Assembly (NCBI GenBank): GCA_034670405.1
Contig: JAXDDX010000165.1
Coordinates: 284,001-348,000 of the forward strand
Direction: 5' to 3'
Source of the DNA: Hoplostethus atlanticus
Lineage: Eukaryota > Chordata > Actinopteri > Trachichthyiformes > Trachichthyidae
DNA length: 64,000 bases
The notes under the pieces are model-generated. The model was given only the letters and a program-made list of their open reading frames with translations. It ran no database searches and was not told the origin of the DNA. Shown one piece after another: positions 12,282 to 24,800 of this stretch. A program made the translations under genes and the position numbers. Every line of letters starts with the position of its first letter. The first letter of the stretch is position 1.

Positions 12282-12386
12282 ATGGACTGGCAATGTGTCC
12301 AGGATGCTTTCCCTCCCTGGATAGGCTCCAGTCCCCCATGGGCCTTAATAGGAATAAGCTTTTAAATGCAATGGATGAATGAATGC
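12282..12386 (+). mobile_element. Fragment of a LINE 3' end with GATG/GAATG tail
   Basis: The order gactggcaatgtgtccagg, then gataggctccagtcccc, then a short tail atggatgaatgaatg matches the very common fish LINE 3' terminus (GGACTGGCGACCTGTCCAGG ... GGATAGGCTCCAGCCCCC ... ATGGATGG). It is a 5'-truncated scrap without coding sequence. The clade is not decided. Confidence 0.65.
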
Positions 12387-12891
12387 TGCAACTCCACAAC
12401 TGCCCATCATTACACATCTTGATCAGTAGTCTGTCACTGTGCGTGCAATCCACAGCCTAATCAAAGTGACTTTCCCTCTGCCTTTTGCACCCTACCATAA
12501 AATGTCTTCTTGAGCATTAGCATGGGAGATAGACCTAATGGCCACGATACAGAGACATCTTTACTAAGACAATACGTTGGGCAAATAATTCTGACCATTT
12601 CTGTCTTTTCAAGTCCCCCGTTTCATCCACGGTGATGATATCCTATTTACCGATCCAAATCCGTGCTAAAGTCAATATCGCATCATTATAATAAGAAGGA
12701 ATAACACGTTCTTTGGCACATCTTCAAGTTATCAATGTTTGGCTTTACAGAACAGCTGGATTATGGGGAACAACAGGCACCTCTTGCAAAATTAAAAAAG
12801 CAAGTGAGCATCATGTAATGAAGTTGCATAGAAAAAAAAGCACTTTCCTCTCTTAGCCTACACAGAGTGTGTAGACACTACTTGGGTAACT
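12387..12891. other. Unique DNA, no gene seen
   Basis: No supported feature. Confidence 0.5.

Positions 12892-12924
<33 letters not shown>
12892..12924. repeat. (GA)n microsatellite
   Basis: About 16 uninterrupted GA units. Confidence 0.93.
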
Positions 12925-12927
<3 letters not shown>

Positions 12928-14504
12928 AATGGGGCTCTTTCGGGAGAGAGGCACAGTACAGTGGGTGGTATCACCAGAAGTCCTCAAAGCTTTAACGGTG
13001 ACACGCTCGCTCCCTCTCCACTTGGATCTCTTCTACTGGATATTATTAATTCCTTGCCCGGGAGAGGGAGTTGCCTTCAGCTGGTATCAAAGGCCTGTGC
13101 AGACGCAAGCACTTCCTCCTTTATTAATGGAACCACTCTCAGATCAAGACTGCACATCACGCACAGAGTGTCGAGAGAACACACCCAGGATGAAACAACT
13201 CGACAAGGAGGAAAGCTCCTCAACTACATCCTTGTGGCGCTCAAACATTTTTTTCCCCGTAATCCTCGTTTTCTTGTATCCTTACCTTGTCCCTGTCGCT
13301 TGTTTTTCTTTTTGTACATTTATAGGTTCACATACTGTACACCAAGCTGTAATGTGTGTGTGTGTGTGCAGGCAAAGCTGCTTGCTTGTGTTTTGATTCT
13401 CTTTACACCCATAATGAATGTGCGTTCGAGCACCGAAACCACTTTGTGAAGTACATGTGAAGATCATAATAGTTCCTGTTGTTCTGTACTTTATTTGCTT
13501 TTCACTGTTACATACAAATTGATTCTGACTGTAACATGTGATTGATTGCTGCTTTACCCCTTAGCAACATAGTGTGGAAGTACAGTGGACAAGCTTTTAT
13601 TAGTTAGGCTAACTGATAAAGTTTTGATAGAAAAGAAAAAATTGACATATTGGACAGCTTCTTAGTGCCTGTAAGACCTTGTTAAAGATAATTCACTTAA
13701 ATATGAGAAACATGTCACACTTGCAACATATTTTTGCACTATGAGAGAAAGAGCAATGTGAAATCTATGTGGATGATGATACGTATTTTGTTACGAAATG
13801 CAGATAAATCATTTCTGGACACGCGCCAGCGCACGGTGTAGCAACGGCCTGTTTCTTTGTGTACCTGAACGGCCACGTCTACCGGGCCAAACCATCCCTA
13901 GAGAACATTTTTGTTTTGCGTGGCCAATTTGTATAGCACTGTTGTGAACCTTGAAAAAACCCCACAGGCAGCGGGGCAGCCGGCAGGTCACTGCATTAAC
14001 ACTGTGTTGTTCCATAATCGCGGGTAATTTTCAGACAGAGCAAAAAAAAAAAAAAAACTGCTCACAAAATTACAAGGGCTCTTTCTTTCTTTCTCGGCTT
14101 TTTCGAGGCTTAGCAATGTAGCCAAAAAACATTTCAAATGATGCCATCATCCATAAAGCTTGCTTCAAAACATCACTCCAGTAGACCAGTAGATTGCAGG
14201 TCTGCAGTAGAGCCCAGTAGTTGCCATAAAAGCAGTTTTTTTTGTTGCATGGTCTCCAGTGTGAGTATAACCCTGTGCAAAATGGCCGACTTTCTTAGCA
14301 TCTCAAATGAGTCACCATAGCCCTTGAGACTCTGCACAAAGCAGATGCCTTGGGCTCCCTATGATGACAAGACAAGACAGAATACTGGGTGGCGGGGTTG
14401 GGGGCGTGGCCGCTGAAAGAAGTGTGACCCAGAGGGGTACGGATACTTCGATACTGAAAGATAGTGATGGTCCCGACGTACAAGTAACTCGATTTTTACC
14501 TACC
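12925..14504. other. Unique DNA, no gene seen
   Basis: Frames of up to about 160 codons near 12.93-13.45 kb overlap each other in different registers and match nothing I know. An A-run lies at 14042-14057. Confidence 0.5.
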
Positions 14505-14529
14505 CGAAGGAAGAAGAAGAAGAAGAAGA
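14505..14529. repeat. (GAA)n short microsatellite
   Basis: About eight GAA units. The lysine/arginine-rich frame here is a by-product. Confidence 0.85.
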
Positions 14530-16045
14530 GCAATTTATATGAAAAGAGAGTGTAATAATCCGACAACTAGTGGCCTCAGATACAGCTCAAATCTCGATCT
14601 TGCTTTTGTCAAGGATTGCAACAGAAGAGGGCCCTTTTTATGATTTTCAACTGTTACAACTTGACTTTCTCTTCCCTGCTGTGATGTAAGGTAGCGCCGG
14701 AGCACAGTGTGAGCGTTTACAATATTTAACAGCTAAAATAAGTGAATTCTCACATCGGTGCTGAAAGAAAAACGCCATGCTCTCACAGCACGCTGGATCT
14801 ATTCTCATTCTGTTTCCGCTTGTATCGTACAGCCTGAAACCCGCCTGTCCCGGCCATACATTAATATTAAAAGCAATAGAACGCATCTGAAACGTCCTCT
14901 GTCACCTGTGAGTGGAAAATTACCATTTCCCCCCCATTTTTGTTCCAGCTTCATCTATTACCAGGGCTTTTATATTGCTGCTGCCAGCAGCCCGGGTGTC
15001 AACTAAAGTCTCTTTTAATTCTCTCCGGCCTAGATTTCTTCCCCTCGCCGCCTTGAAGTCGCGTGTCCAAAATAATGACCGCCATGAGTAGAATATTCGA
15101 CTCATTTATTCTGCAAATCCGTGGAAAAGGGCTTGAAATATTATTCCCCTCTGATGACCAACAGAACATACGCTGTTGCAGAGGAGACATAAATAAAGCA
15201 ACAAAGTCTCATTACATGTTGTGGGGTGAGCGCGAACTCTGAAACACATATTACATGTTGTGGGCATGAAAAATGTGAAGATGTTCCTCCACCATGAAAG
15301 CGTTAGCACACGTTAGATCATGTGACAACAGCACTAACGGGACATTTTCGCCTGGATTAGCTAACAAGGTGGGAATTGATCCTGTGGCACCAAAGTTGAA
15401 GGTCAATGTATTCCCCCACGTGCCACCCCGACCTCCCACATCCTCACTTTCTACGTCAAACTGCTGTTTCTAGTTGGGTCTCCTCCAGGTAATCCTTTCG
15501 TGGCGAGGCAACGTATTTCTCTCACTTTTTTCGTGCACGGAAAAAGTCAACCCCAGATCGTTTTTTTCTAAGTTATAAGGACACACCAGATTTTTGAGCG
15601 TTGGCCAACTTACCTGTTAAGTGGTGAGAACACAGACAGCAAAATCATGTTTCCCTTTGTAGATCGTTGGCTCCAGGGCTTCAGCATACACTGTTGAGTC
15701 ATAGCAGGAGACTATCATCACCTTGAAAGTGAGAAAATTACTTGTAAAGCTAAATGGTTTCATCTTGAATTATATGCAGCCACGTCTGGCAGTTGTCTGT
15801 AGTACAATTCAAACAAAAATAACGTATTGTTTTGAACCTATACCCTACAGTCCCTGTTTCCACAGGAAGTGATGGTGGTTAGCTACGGGAGACTGATTAC
15901 AGCTACAAATCACTGTGCAGCGGATGAACACGTGAAATAGTTCAAAAAATAAACCTGGCTAATCCATCGTCTATGTTCTCATCTCTTATTGGGTCAGTGT
16001 CTCAAAAATGTGGTGTATTCCTAACGAGCCTGATCACCACTGTCA
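14530..16045. other. Unique DNA, no gene seen
   Basis: It contains a 24-nt near-palindrome at 15529-15552 (acttttttcgtg/cacggaaaaagt) and a 15-bp direct repeat attacatgttgtggg at 15210 and 15250. No gene is recognised. Confidence 0.5.
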
Positions 16046-16071
16046 ACACACACACACACACACACACACAC
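16046..16071. repeat. (CA)n microsatellite
   Basis: About 13 CA units. Confidence 0.9.
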
Positions 16072-16558
16072 GCATGCACATACCACTTAACACTGCTGCA
16101 CACTGAAGTTGTCTGGCCAGCTAGGTGCATCCTCGGGTAGAGAGGAGGACAGGAAGACAAACGAAAGGAACAATACCCCTTGCCACCTGAAGGACAACAT
16201 TATTAGTCACAGGAAGCCATGGGAATGCACCGGTGACTGTTATTCCTCTCCTCCCTATGCTCTCTCTAGCTCACTGCTACCTTGTCTCTCTCGCTCTGCT
16301 AGGGGGGGACTCGTTATCTCCTGGCAGAGATGTCTTTGGTCTCACCGAGGCCAAGGAGAGGATCATTTGGTTCTGGTTTGCGAGTGTGTGTTTGCGTGTC
16401 AAGTGTTCAGAAAGGATAGTGGTAAGGAAAAGATGCCCTCGCAAAAAAGTGTTAGTGGGAGAGGTGAGGGTGGATGGGGCTGGGACAGGGTGTCATCCAA
16501 TATGTCAAGACGGGGAGAGAGGCATTCTTCATGAACGGGCACAGACTATGTGATAGTA
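16072..16558. other. Unique DNA, no gene seen
   Basis: No supported feature. Confidence 0.5.
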
Positions 16559-16599
16559 TCCTTCCTTCCTCCTTGCTTCCTTCCTTCCTTCCTTCCTCC
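16559..16599. repeat. (CTTC)n tetranucleotide repeat
   Basis: About ten CTTC units with one CCTTG interruption. Confidence 0.9.
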
Positions 16600-16755
16600 A
16601 CAGCAGGGAGTCGAAATACATATGAATGCCAAGGAAGACCAAATATACAGGGGATTATATTCCCATTAAAATCTTGGCTGCTCTCATTGTTATTGACATG
16701 GCAGAGATCCTTGCTGCTGTGAGGACAAACAGAAAGAACACACGCATGCATGTTG

Positions 16756-16757
<2 letters not shown>

Positions 16758-16788
<31 letters not shown>
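16758..16788. repeat. (CA)n microsatellite
   Basis: About 15 CA units. Confidence 0.92.
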
Positions 16789-16791
<3 letters not shown>

Positions 16792-17102
16792 AGGAATGGG
16801 TTGGTTTCAGCAGTGTGCTGTGCCATTCAAACAGCACAGATCCACCTAAGAAGGGGGATCTGTTGCTGTGTGTGTGTGTGTCGGGGTCTGCTGACAAACC
16901 CACCATCCCCTCGTGCCGCCGCCGGAAATCCGTCAAACCCTAAAGCTCCCCTTTGAATGAGACCAACCTGGGTTGAGTTACAGAGGCTAGCCGTGTGTGT
17001 ACATATGCACACTGAGACAGTATGACAGAAGTAAACACGCACAGCAGGCACGCACAACCTCAATCCAAGACAAATACACAGAAATCTCAAAATCGCTTAC
17101 AT

Positions 17103-17103
<1 letters not shown>
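16789..17103. other. Unique DNA, no gene seen
   Basis: A TG run lies at 16867-16881. No gene is recognised. Confidence 0.5.

Positions 17104-17130
<27 letters not shown>
17104..17130. repeat. (CA)n microsatellite
   Basis: About 13 CA units. A TG-rich patch follows at 17197-17230. Confidence 0.92.
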
Positions 17131-17136
<6 letters not shown>

Positions 17137-18059
17137 CCTTCACAGCCACTAGAATGAACCATGAAATGGAATGGATGCACGGCTGTTCGCTGCAAGTGTG
17201 TGTGTGTGTAACTTGTGTATGTGTGTGTGACATAGAGAGAGCGAGATAGAGAGTGGAATAGTAAATAGTGAACATGCACATACACTTTAGCAGAGAAAAT
17301 GGAGACAATGGACAACTGTGATACACAAGGACAACGACGTTTCCTCACGGTCTCCCGGAAGCCATCAAAAACACCAGCTGGTCCGGGGGGGCCTTTAAAG
17401 GAATTCAATCTGGTCCGAACATTATATTAACTTTTAACAGCACACCTCAGTAACCCGACCAAACCACACGATGTCAATTTAATCCTGATTTTCTTTTTTG
17501 TTTTTATTGTCAGACAAATAAAAAGGGTCATCTGCCGCCTCTGTTCTGTGACACCTTTTATAATCGCTATCAACCCAGATTTCACATCTGTTGGTTATTA
17601 AGGATGCGGTGACATTGGTATCATTTGGGGGGAGAGTCTGAGTAACTCCAAGCGTCAGCCTAAAAAAAAAGGTGCACACATGCTTTTTTTTTTACGTGTA
17701 TTGAATGAGCGACTCCACCGAACGGTTATGCACAGAGTATGCACAATCTATTGAAATGATTTAGGTGTAATTGCCATAAGCACTTTAGTTGGAGATTGCA
17801 ATAACGTAACGGGTCATTAATTCTGCACCGTCGACCGGAATGCAAATTCAGAGTAAAAGGGGAAACAAATTTCCCCCACAACCAGTCGCATTGCATCCCC
17901 CTGTGATTCAGGAGTTCACGTTGGATGTGAACAGCCAGAGAGTGACGGACGGGAATGCAGATTCAGAGTTTGAACAATTTCAAATCGATGAATCATTTCT
18001 AGGCAGTCGATGTTTTAGTCGCTATCCCGTAGGTCCATATTGCGCCTTCTGTTCGGTAT
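17131..18059. other. Unique DNA with a weak direct repeat
   Basis: A TG-rich patch lies at 17197-17230. A 23-base phrase with core ggaatgcaaattcagagt (about 17837-17854) recurs 114 bases later as ggaatgcagattcagagt. A 102-codon plus-strand frame spans 17840-18148 but ends in AT-rich simple sequence and is not recognised. Confidence 0.45.
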
Positions 18060-18215
18060 CTATTCCAGGTTTTATTAATGGCTTTTATTTATTTATTAAT
18101 GTTTTATTTAACAATAATTATGAATTATTATTATTAATTTATTATTAATTTATTATTTATTTTATTTATTTTATTTATTTATATTTAATGGCTCTGAGGT
18201 TTTATTAATGGCTCT
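18060..18215. repeat. AT-rich TTTA/TTA low-complexity block
   Basis: Degenerate TTTATT units. The phrase gttttattaatggct frames the block on both sides (about 18069 and 18200), consistent with local slippage duplication. Confidence 0.75.
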
Positions 18216-19030
18216 GAAAGTTGCATAGATAGACTAGTGATGGTATGAGTGCTTTCTGTTTGGTGCCATTTTTATTTTAGCAATTGCATATGTGTGTGTG
18301 TTTGGCTGGTTGTGTGAATGTGTGTGTGTGTATGTGTGTATGTGTCTGCACTGCTAATCACTAATGACCAAGCCTAATAGTGTGACTTATTGATCGGGCG
18401 GAGCTCCACACCACGGCACCAGGGGAGGGTCCAGTCAGGCAGCCGGGGCCAGCGAGAGGCCTTTCAGAGTGAAAAACACCCTTCATATCGCCTTACTATC
18501 CCTGTCTCATTTAGAGAGTCCTCGGGGGCCCATCAGTACTCTTTTTTATCTCTCCCTTATCACGCCAGGCTGGCCCCAGACTCATTTGTGACAGGGACAC
18601 CACACAGTCTCGCTCCCCTACTCGTTTGTCTACACTGCCGTCGTGTCTGCTGGGAAATGCAAGGGTGTCTGCAGCTGTTTTTTACTTTGATATTGCAAAT
18701 GGGAGTTATCAGATAGCGCCTTAAGAGAACAAAAATCAGATAGTGGCCATCTTATCTTTTTGCCACATACAGAAGAAGCTGCGTGTTGAACAAAAAAAAA
18801 TAATATTTTTAAAAAGATTCAGATGAGTAGGTGAGTCTCAGTACAGGAAAGTCCATGAACCTGAATTTCATTTATCATTGCTGTTGGCTAGTGTTTGAAG
18901 AACTCATTAGCTGCAGCGCTGCTCCCCACAGAAAAAAGCCACAACGTCGAACTTGCTCTTGAGAGCTTGCTTTCATTTGAACCTTTTTTTTTTTGGACTC
19001 AGCCACTGGCTGTTGAACCGTAGAGTAGGC
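18216..19030. other. Unique DNA, no gene seen
   Basis: A TG-rich patch lies at 18291-18346. No gene is recognised. Confidence 0.5.
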
Positions 19031-19406
19031 TAAATGAATACTTTACCACAAAATGAGAATTCAGTCATTATCCACTCATCCCCATTAGGGTTGAAACTCC
19101 ACTGACGTTCATAGGACCACCACAGGGAGTTAGCCCCCATCAGTCCCTCTCAGCCTTCTCTTGTAAATATTGTAAATATTAGACTGCGAGTCCAATATTT
19201 ACCTCATTATCTCCTATATTTCCCTCACTGATTCTCTGGTCACATGCACTTAGCGCTCTGGTGGAAGACTCTGCTTGCCACGGTAGGCTGCACAGCGGCT
19301 AACTTGCTGTGTGTTTGGTGGTCCGACAAACCTTTAATGGAATTTTTAACGGAGGTGAGTAGATAATAATTGCATTTTTTCACATAGGGGTGAACTATTC
19401 CTTTAA
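19031..19406. mobile_element. Non-autonomous DNA transposon of the fish TTTAAAGGAATAGTTCACC type
   Basis: The left end carries a diverged form of the fish consensus (aatactttaccacaaaatga, then gaattcagtcattatccact at about 19059). The right end is a clean gggtgaactattcctttaa (19388-19406). Many teleost genomes hold thousands of elements with these facing ends. The interior is non-coding and contains a 31-nt stem at 19172-19202 (gtaaatatt, gact, loop gcg, agtc, aatatttac). The left end is more decayed than the right. The superfamily is uncertain. Confidence 0.7.
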
Positions 19407-20844
19407 GTCTGGATGGGGGCAAAATAGCAGCTGCAGCTTTAGAGAAGAGCTGAGAATTGAACATCGTTTTAATCCAAAAAGCATGTAGATGAAAAAAATC
19501 ACTGAAACGCATTGATCTATCCAATACTTTCAGAAGCAGCAACCGACAGACTCCTGCTTGATTCAATGTGACATCGCAGTCCGTGACTCTGTATACTTGA
19601 TCTTCACTTTACCCGCCTTCCCTCCCTACCGGTCCTCCATCTCTATCTCCAAGTTGGATGGCTTTCCATTTGGACCAAGATTCTCCGGAGTGTCTCTAAT
19701 CCAAGCAGCGATCGATCCTGCAGGGAATGCGGGATGAGACGACACTTCCCCCGGATTTAAAAAGGACTTACCCCGCCGATCCCTTCTCATTTACCTCTCC
19801 GAGATCACAGGAAGAAAATAAGTTAAGTTAAATAGAATAGATGTTGGATTCAAATGGCCCTAGCTCCATAATTCCACTCTCTCTCTTTTTCCTTTCAGGA
19901 GGCCTGATGATACACCTGGTGCAATTAAAACATCACAGCATCCACTCGCATCATCACTTGAATTATGTGAGCATAAAAGCGGGGATAACAGAGAGCACGG
20001 GAAAAAAACGACGTCTCCTGCTTTGACAGACATCAAAGCCGAGAAAAGTGCCCATCTGCCCGGGTGCAACGCCGGCTTCTACACCCTCCCGGTCCCCGCA
20101 GAGAGATAACCAGCCGCAGCTCTAAACACCCCCAGACAGGCCCTTATCCCTCCGGCTTAATGACCTTGCGGCTCAGGGTAATGCGGCGAGATGGATGGCC
20201 CCCGACCTATCCCTCCACGCCGGGGTCCCTGGCTGTGAGATTGCATGCCTGATACCATCCTCCATCTCTCTGTCTGTGACAACCCACCCCTCCAACACAA
20301 CACCTCCCCAGATCGATATGGCTCTCTGATGTGCCGTCCGTCAAATCCACGGGGCTGAGCAGCAACACACCACCTACCCATGAGGAGTGATGGCCGGCGA
20401 GACAGTGAATGAAATGGAGGTGAGCACACATGGACACGCACGTAAAGACACACTCTCTCACACACACACACACACATTTGTGCTCACCACTTCCAGTTCC
20501 TGAAACAGATCACTCAATCTGGTGCCAAATGATGAGCATTTTTTTTTCCTGGGTGTTGTGCCATCTTTCTCCTCTTGCTCGCTCTTTCCCTCTCTCTCTC
20601 TCTCTACTCACATCCTTGACATGCCGTGATCAAATGGGTGCTTTTAGAGTTCAGTCTTTGACCTGGACTCCAGGAGGCCCCCATTCCATCACCAACCCCC
20701 CCACCCCGCCACCCCCTTGATCGCCCCCCTCCATCACCCTACATCTCTTTTTCTCCATCAACACATCCTACCATTTCTCTTCCAGTTGGGACGGGATAGT
20801 TTCCGTGTCATTCACCTTTATGCGAACATCCACTCTCGCCCCTG
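19407..20844. other. Unique DNA, no gene seen
   Basis: CA run at 20457-20476 and a TC run near 20589-20606. The GC-richer part at 20060-20260 has several open frames in conflicting registers and no recognisable product. Confidence 0.5.
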
Positions 20845-20861
20845 CCCCCCCCCCCCCCCCC
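20845..20861. repeat. C17 homopolymer
   Basis: Run of about 17 cytosines on the plus strand. Its length is likely unreliable in any assembly. Confidence 0.85.
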
Positions 20862-21464
20862 ACCCCCTGCCAACCCTGCCATCGTGCCTATATGCTCCAC
20901 AAGGCATGATAACAGACTGGCTGGGAGGGTAATGGTGGAGAGGCAAGCGTGGCCAGAAGCATGAAATGAAAACACGGGGGTGATCCAGGAAAAGGAAAAT
21001 CTATTCTTGGACAGATGCCGAGAGGGAGCATTGATTTCACCATATTATCCTCTTCTCATCCGCTCTTTTTCCAGAACAGCATGTTAAAATATTTAAATGG
21101 TCAGGCAGACAATGGAAAGCGGCGTCCAAGTTTATCGCCGCATGGTTCTGCAGAGAGTGAGCATGCGCATTAAACTTGCGAGCAACAAAAGCAAAGCAAT
21201 TAACTTCCCACGTGATAAAAAGCATGAACTTTACTCATACTTAAATAAATTACATGTCAGAAACAACGCAATCAACTTGGACCTACAAACGCTGTTATTT
21301 CTTACCGATGCTTTTCTCTGCGAAACAGTTCAAAACGTATTATTTTCCGACTTGCTTGGAGTGACCTTTTATAGAAGTAACGATAATGACTATGTTCACA
21401 CCCACATACGAACAAATAATTGAAAACTATGCACACCTGTACTAGATCACTTACCCTCGTACAC

Positions 21465-21471
<7 letters not shown>
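20862..21471. other. Unique DNA, no gene seen
   Basis: No supported feature. A 108-codon frame at 21097-21423 is not recognised. Confidence 0.5.

Positions 21472-21498
<27 letters not shown>
21472..21498. repeat. (CA)n microsatellite
   Basis: About 13 CA units. Confidence 0.92.
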
Positions 21499-21939
21499 TG
21501 GAGTCTTAATAACTTTTCAATACGGTTTCTTATGTTCGCCACAACCACACGTCATATTACACAAGGCAAGGAACGGGAGAAGAAAGGGAAAGCGGGATTT
21601 TCATTTATATGTGCAAATTGTGGTTAAAGTTCACTCCTTCCATGAATACAAATAACAAGACTGCATGAAATTTCTCGACGGGAGTCGGGGAAACTGCAGC
21701 CTTTACCGACGCATTGGTTACACACAAAGCCTCCTAATAACAATAATAACAGTAATTTCAACGCGTTCACTCTGACTTTTATCTCAAAGTGTGTTTGCAT
21801 GTTTAACCGTGGGCACAAAAAAAAAATGCCATCTCTATTTACTGCTAGGCAACTCTACAATGAGCGGTGGTTTACGAGCCAGTGTGGGATCCTGCTTTTC
21901 GTGATATGTTAGATATTGAAAAGTCCACGCCGTGTATGG
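21499..21939. other. Unique DNA, no gene seen
   Basis: No supported feature. Confidence 0.5.
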
Positions 21940-22200
21940 CAGAGGAAGCAAGTCGCGGTCGCGGGGGCCCCTCCGGTCGACGGCGGGTGGCCCCGGGAGT
22001 CAACGCAGAGCCCGGTGCGAGCCATAAAAGAGATATTTACTGTAAATCTTCAGCCGCTGAGGGAGCGATAAACATCACAAACACAATCAGCTGCGGCTTT
22101 AGTGCGGCCTACGCATCTGTTCTGCTCCTGGGAGGAAAGAAAGAGAGAGGGAGGGGGCGAGAGAGAGAGGGGGAGAAAAGGGGAGGGGGCGGAGGGATGC
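21940..22200 (+). other. CpG-dense patch with an unassigned open frame and purine tract
   Basis: About 12 CpG dinucleotides fall within roughly 72 bases at 21953-22024, far denser than the surroundings. They lie inside a plus-strand frame (21867-22229, 120 codons) that I cannot assign. A TATA-like ataaaaga lies at 22024-22031, and a purine-only tract (G/A-rich) covers about 22133-22198. It could be a short unmethylated regulatory island, a first exon or a chance patch. The sequence alone does not decide. Confidence 0.3.
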
Positions 22201-22297
22201 GTCAATCCATGGCCTGCTCTGCATTGTAGATAGGCCACAGTGTCTCCACTGACTGAGTGGCTGTGAGGACAGGGGGGATGACTTTTCTATTTTTTTT

Positions 22298-22446
22298 CCA
22301 AACGCATCACTTCCTGTGCAGAGGAGGATTTTTCCCGAACACTATTGAACTCGGTATCGGTTGAACCACTATATTGTTATACAGAGTGATAGCGAGTAAC
22401 AGAATGGACATTTATTTATGTGAAAATGTAGCGGATTATTACTTTG
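22298..22446 (+). repeat. Dispersed repeat family X, copy C (right part)
   Basis: It shares aacgcatcacttcctgtgc and the terminal phrase ggacatttatttat.tgaaaa.gt.gcggattatt with the copy at 56.5-56.7 kb, in the same order, and the weaker 3' end ttattacttt with the copy at 36.2 kb. It is non-coding. Only the right portion of the family is present here. Confidence 0.65.
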
Positions 22447-22464
22447 AGTACATCAGCAGCCAAA

Positions 22465-22465
<1 letters not shown>

Positions 22466-22498
<33 letters not shown>
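22466..22498. repeat. (CA)n microsatellite
   Basis: About 16 CA units, 20 bases beyond repeat-family copy C. Confidence 0.93.
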
Positions 22499-22500
<2 letters not shown>

Positions 22501-22994
22501 TCCCCTCCATGTCTGCCCAACACACACACCAAGTTCAGCCCCGTCTCTGTCAGTCGCCAGTTGGCATACTGTAGATGCACGTATGAAGGACGCGTTTTGT
22601 GGCACCGGCGCTAGGGCAAAGAAGATGGATGGTCGGGAGAGCTTGATGAAGGTGAGAGTGTGCCATCTGCGCAGCTCTCACAATTTCTCACCTCACTGGT
22701 GCACGACACATCTACCCTACCCTTTCTCTCTTTCTCCCTTCTTCTTCCTCTCCCCACCTTTTCTCCTTCTCCCCACAAATCCATCTGCAACACCCCCCCC
22801 TCCTCCTCCTCCTCCATGCCAATCTACTTTACACTCTCTGTCATGCTGTCTATCTACATCAGTTGGTGTGTGTGTCCCTTTCCTACTTCCTTCAGGCACA
22901 TGAATTCCCAGTCAGTCAACCAGTCAGACAACCGGTTGTTCAACATCAGATAGAACAACTGGTAATTGTAGGGTCTTAATTGATTGGGGAGGGG
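22499..22994. other. Pyrimidine-rich unique DNA, no gene seen
   Basis: CT- and CTCC-rich stretches at about 22725-22815. Open frames here are low-complexity. Confidence 0.5.
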
Positions 22995-23011
22995 AGGGGG
23001 GGGGGGGGGGG
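22995..23011. repeat. G-rich run (about G17)
   Basis: Preceded by gggga ggggagg blocks, so the plus strand from 22987 has quadruplex-forming potential. Exact length is uncertain. Confidence 0.8.
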
Positions 23012-23981
23012 TCACTGACATCAATTGGCAGCTCACTGTAATAACCTGGCTGCGGAAATCCCTTTTCAATTTACAGTGGACGAAGAGAGAGAGAGTGGAA
23101 GCGGGGGAGCGGAGATGGGAAGAGCGTGACCCCCCCGGTGCTGAATCGCTGCCCCGCAATCACTGATAAACATCCCTTAAGGCGAGGACGAGGTCTGCAC
23201 CCGGGGACGGGAAGTGAGATTTTTATCTGGAGAGTAAACCTGTCTTGGAAGAGATGAGAATTTTTTTCCTTATACCGCAGATCCATTTACCAGAAGCACT
23301 GGAACAGAGACAGAAATGGGAGGAAAGCGGAGAGAAAGAGTGAGAAAGGTGGAAGGACAAAAAAAAAAAAAAGATTTCAGACCCCCCCCCTGCCTTTGAG
23401 GAAGACTTCTAAGCCTACTGGGTCTCTGTGAGATGAATACAAGCATGCTGAGGCAATAGACTCCCGACGCCTTTTTACTGACTCTGACCTCCGCTAGACT
23501 TTATGGTTACACCTCGCCAAATCCTCTGACATCCGTTTCCAGTGTGAGCAAAACCTACGGGGGGCGCCGTGAATCTCCGAAGCCTTTGTTCCAATGCTAC
23601 TGTCACAGTCCTCCCCCGCCTCTTCTGTTTGACACCTGGCAAAACTGGAATTGTACAACCTGCTTTCTTTAAAGAACGACGTGAGAAAAGTTGTTGTCAT
23701 CTGACGCGCTGATATCAAGGTTTTTTTGTATGCTACGTGTTCTTGTAGGTCTGTGGGTGTGAGACATTTCAAAATAAAATACTGTTAATTATAGGTGCTG
23801 CTTTCTTTTCTCCTTTCTTTTCTCGTGATAATAAGATCAGGATCTATTTGACTGTAATATAAAGTACAGTGAATACACACGAATCAGTGCGCTTCTGCAC
23901 CGTATACTCTCCAGCCGACTAAATATTTATGGACGGAATACAATAATTGCTCGGAGGCGAGCCGTGGTATCTCCGCTGACT
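23012..23981. other. Unique DNA, no gene seen
   Basis: An A-run lies at 23359-23372 and a C-run at about 23382-23390. No gene is recognised. Confidence 0.5.
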
Positions 23982-24001
23982 GTTTTTTTTTTTTTTTTTT
24001 T
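23982..24001. repeat. Poly-T run (about T19)
   Basis: Homopolymer T run. No retroposed sequence is recognised next to it. Confidence 0.85.
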
Positions 24002-24429
24002 GCATCAGACCTTGTTATGTCGGGGTCTGTGCCCGTCTGAAGTTCCTCGGCCTAAAGCACCACATTATTGCCAGGGACAGCCAGTGGACTCGCAGACACG
24101 CCAGACGCTGTGAAGTTCAAATGATACCGACGTGGTGTAGAAACAGAACTGGCCCCCCCGCCCCCTTTTTTATGCTCGCAATTAGGACCACCGCGGCATA
24201 GAAGAAAATATACTAGTGATTTGACTTGTTCCCTTTTTGTACGGCGCTAACAAGAAACCTGCTTGAATCATAAAGATAACGTGTTTGTCTTTGAAGTGCA
24301 GATCAGCAGTGCAGTGTCTTCTGATCATGTAAGTTAGTCCTCTACGAAGTCCCATTACCCGCGAAGGAAATGAAATACTGCGCGGTACAGTATGAACCGT
24401 CCATTCAAACGGACATAAACATGACAAAC
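24002..24429. other. Unique DNA, no gene seen
   Basis: No supported feature. Confidence 0.5.
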
Positions 24430-24800
24430 ATGACAACATGGGAAAAATCTCTCACCCAAATGGCTTTGCGGGCAACGAGTAATCAGACTCTGATAGCTCA
24501 TATTAAATAAACCTTTTAAAGTATTATAAATCTCTCTAAATACGTCCTTAAACATGCTTTAAATAACGCAGCATTTTGGCCAGTGGATCCCCTTTTTTTG
24601 GGGGGCCAATTCGCAATGTGGCGTCCCAGCGTGTATCCCTTATCTTCAAGGTTATTGCCGAGCCATTTGTTGCACATTAGATAATTGACTCCTAGATGAG
24701 GGATAACCATGATTTATGGAGAAAGTGAATATATATTCCTCCGTATCTCTGTTGGTGATTTATGACGCGATAGGGCCCCGTGTGATGGCCGTTTTATCTG
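24430..24800. promoter_or_regulatory. Candidate conserved non-coding element
   Basis: Complex, non-repetitive, AT-leaning sequence with homeodomain-like cores (cattagataattgactcc at 24677-24695; atgatttatgg). It contains no simple repeats or transposon ends, unlike most of its neighbourhood. This composition is typical of deeply conserved enhancers in fish gene deserts, but no conservation can be shown from one sequence. Confidence 0.2.

Noticed and set aside
12929-13449. Two overlapping frames of about 155-162 codons
   Set aside because: They overlap in different registers, begin in or just after a GA repeat, and neither shows a known domain.
20060-20260. Possible host exon in GC-richer DNA
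   Set aside because: Open frames in several registers conflict and no protein similarity or clear splice pair is visible.
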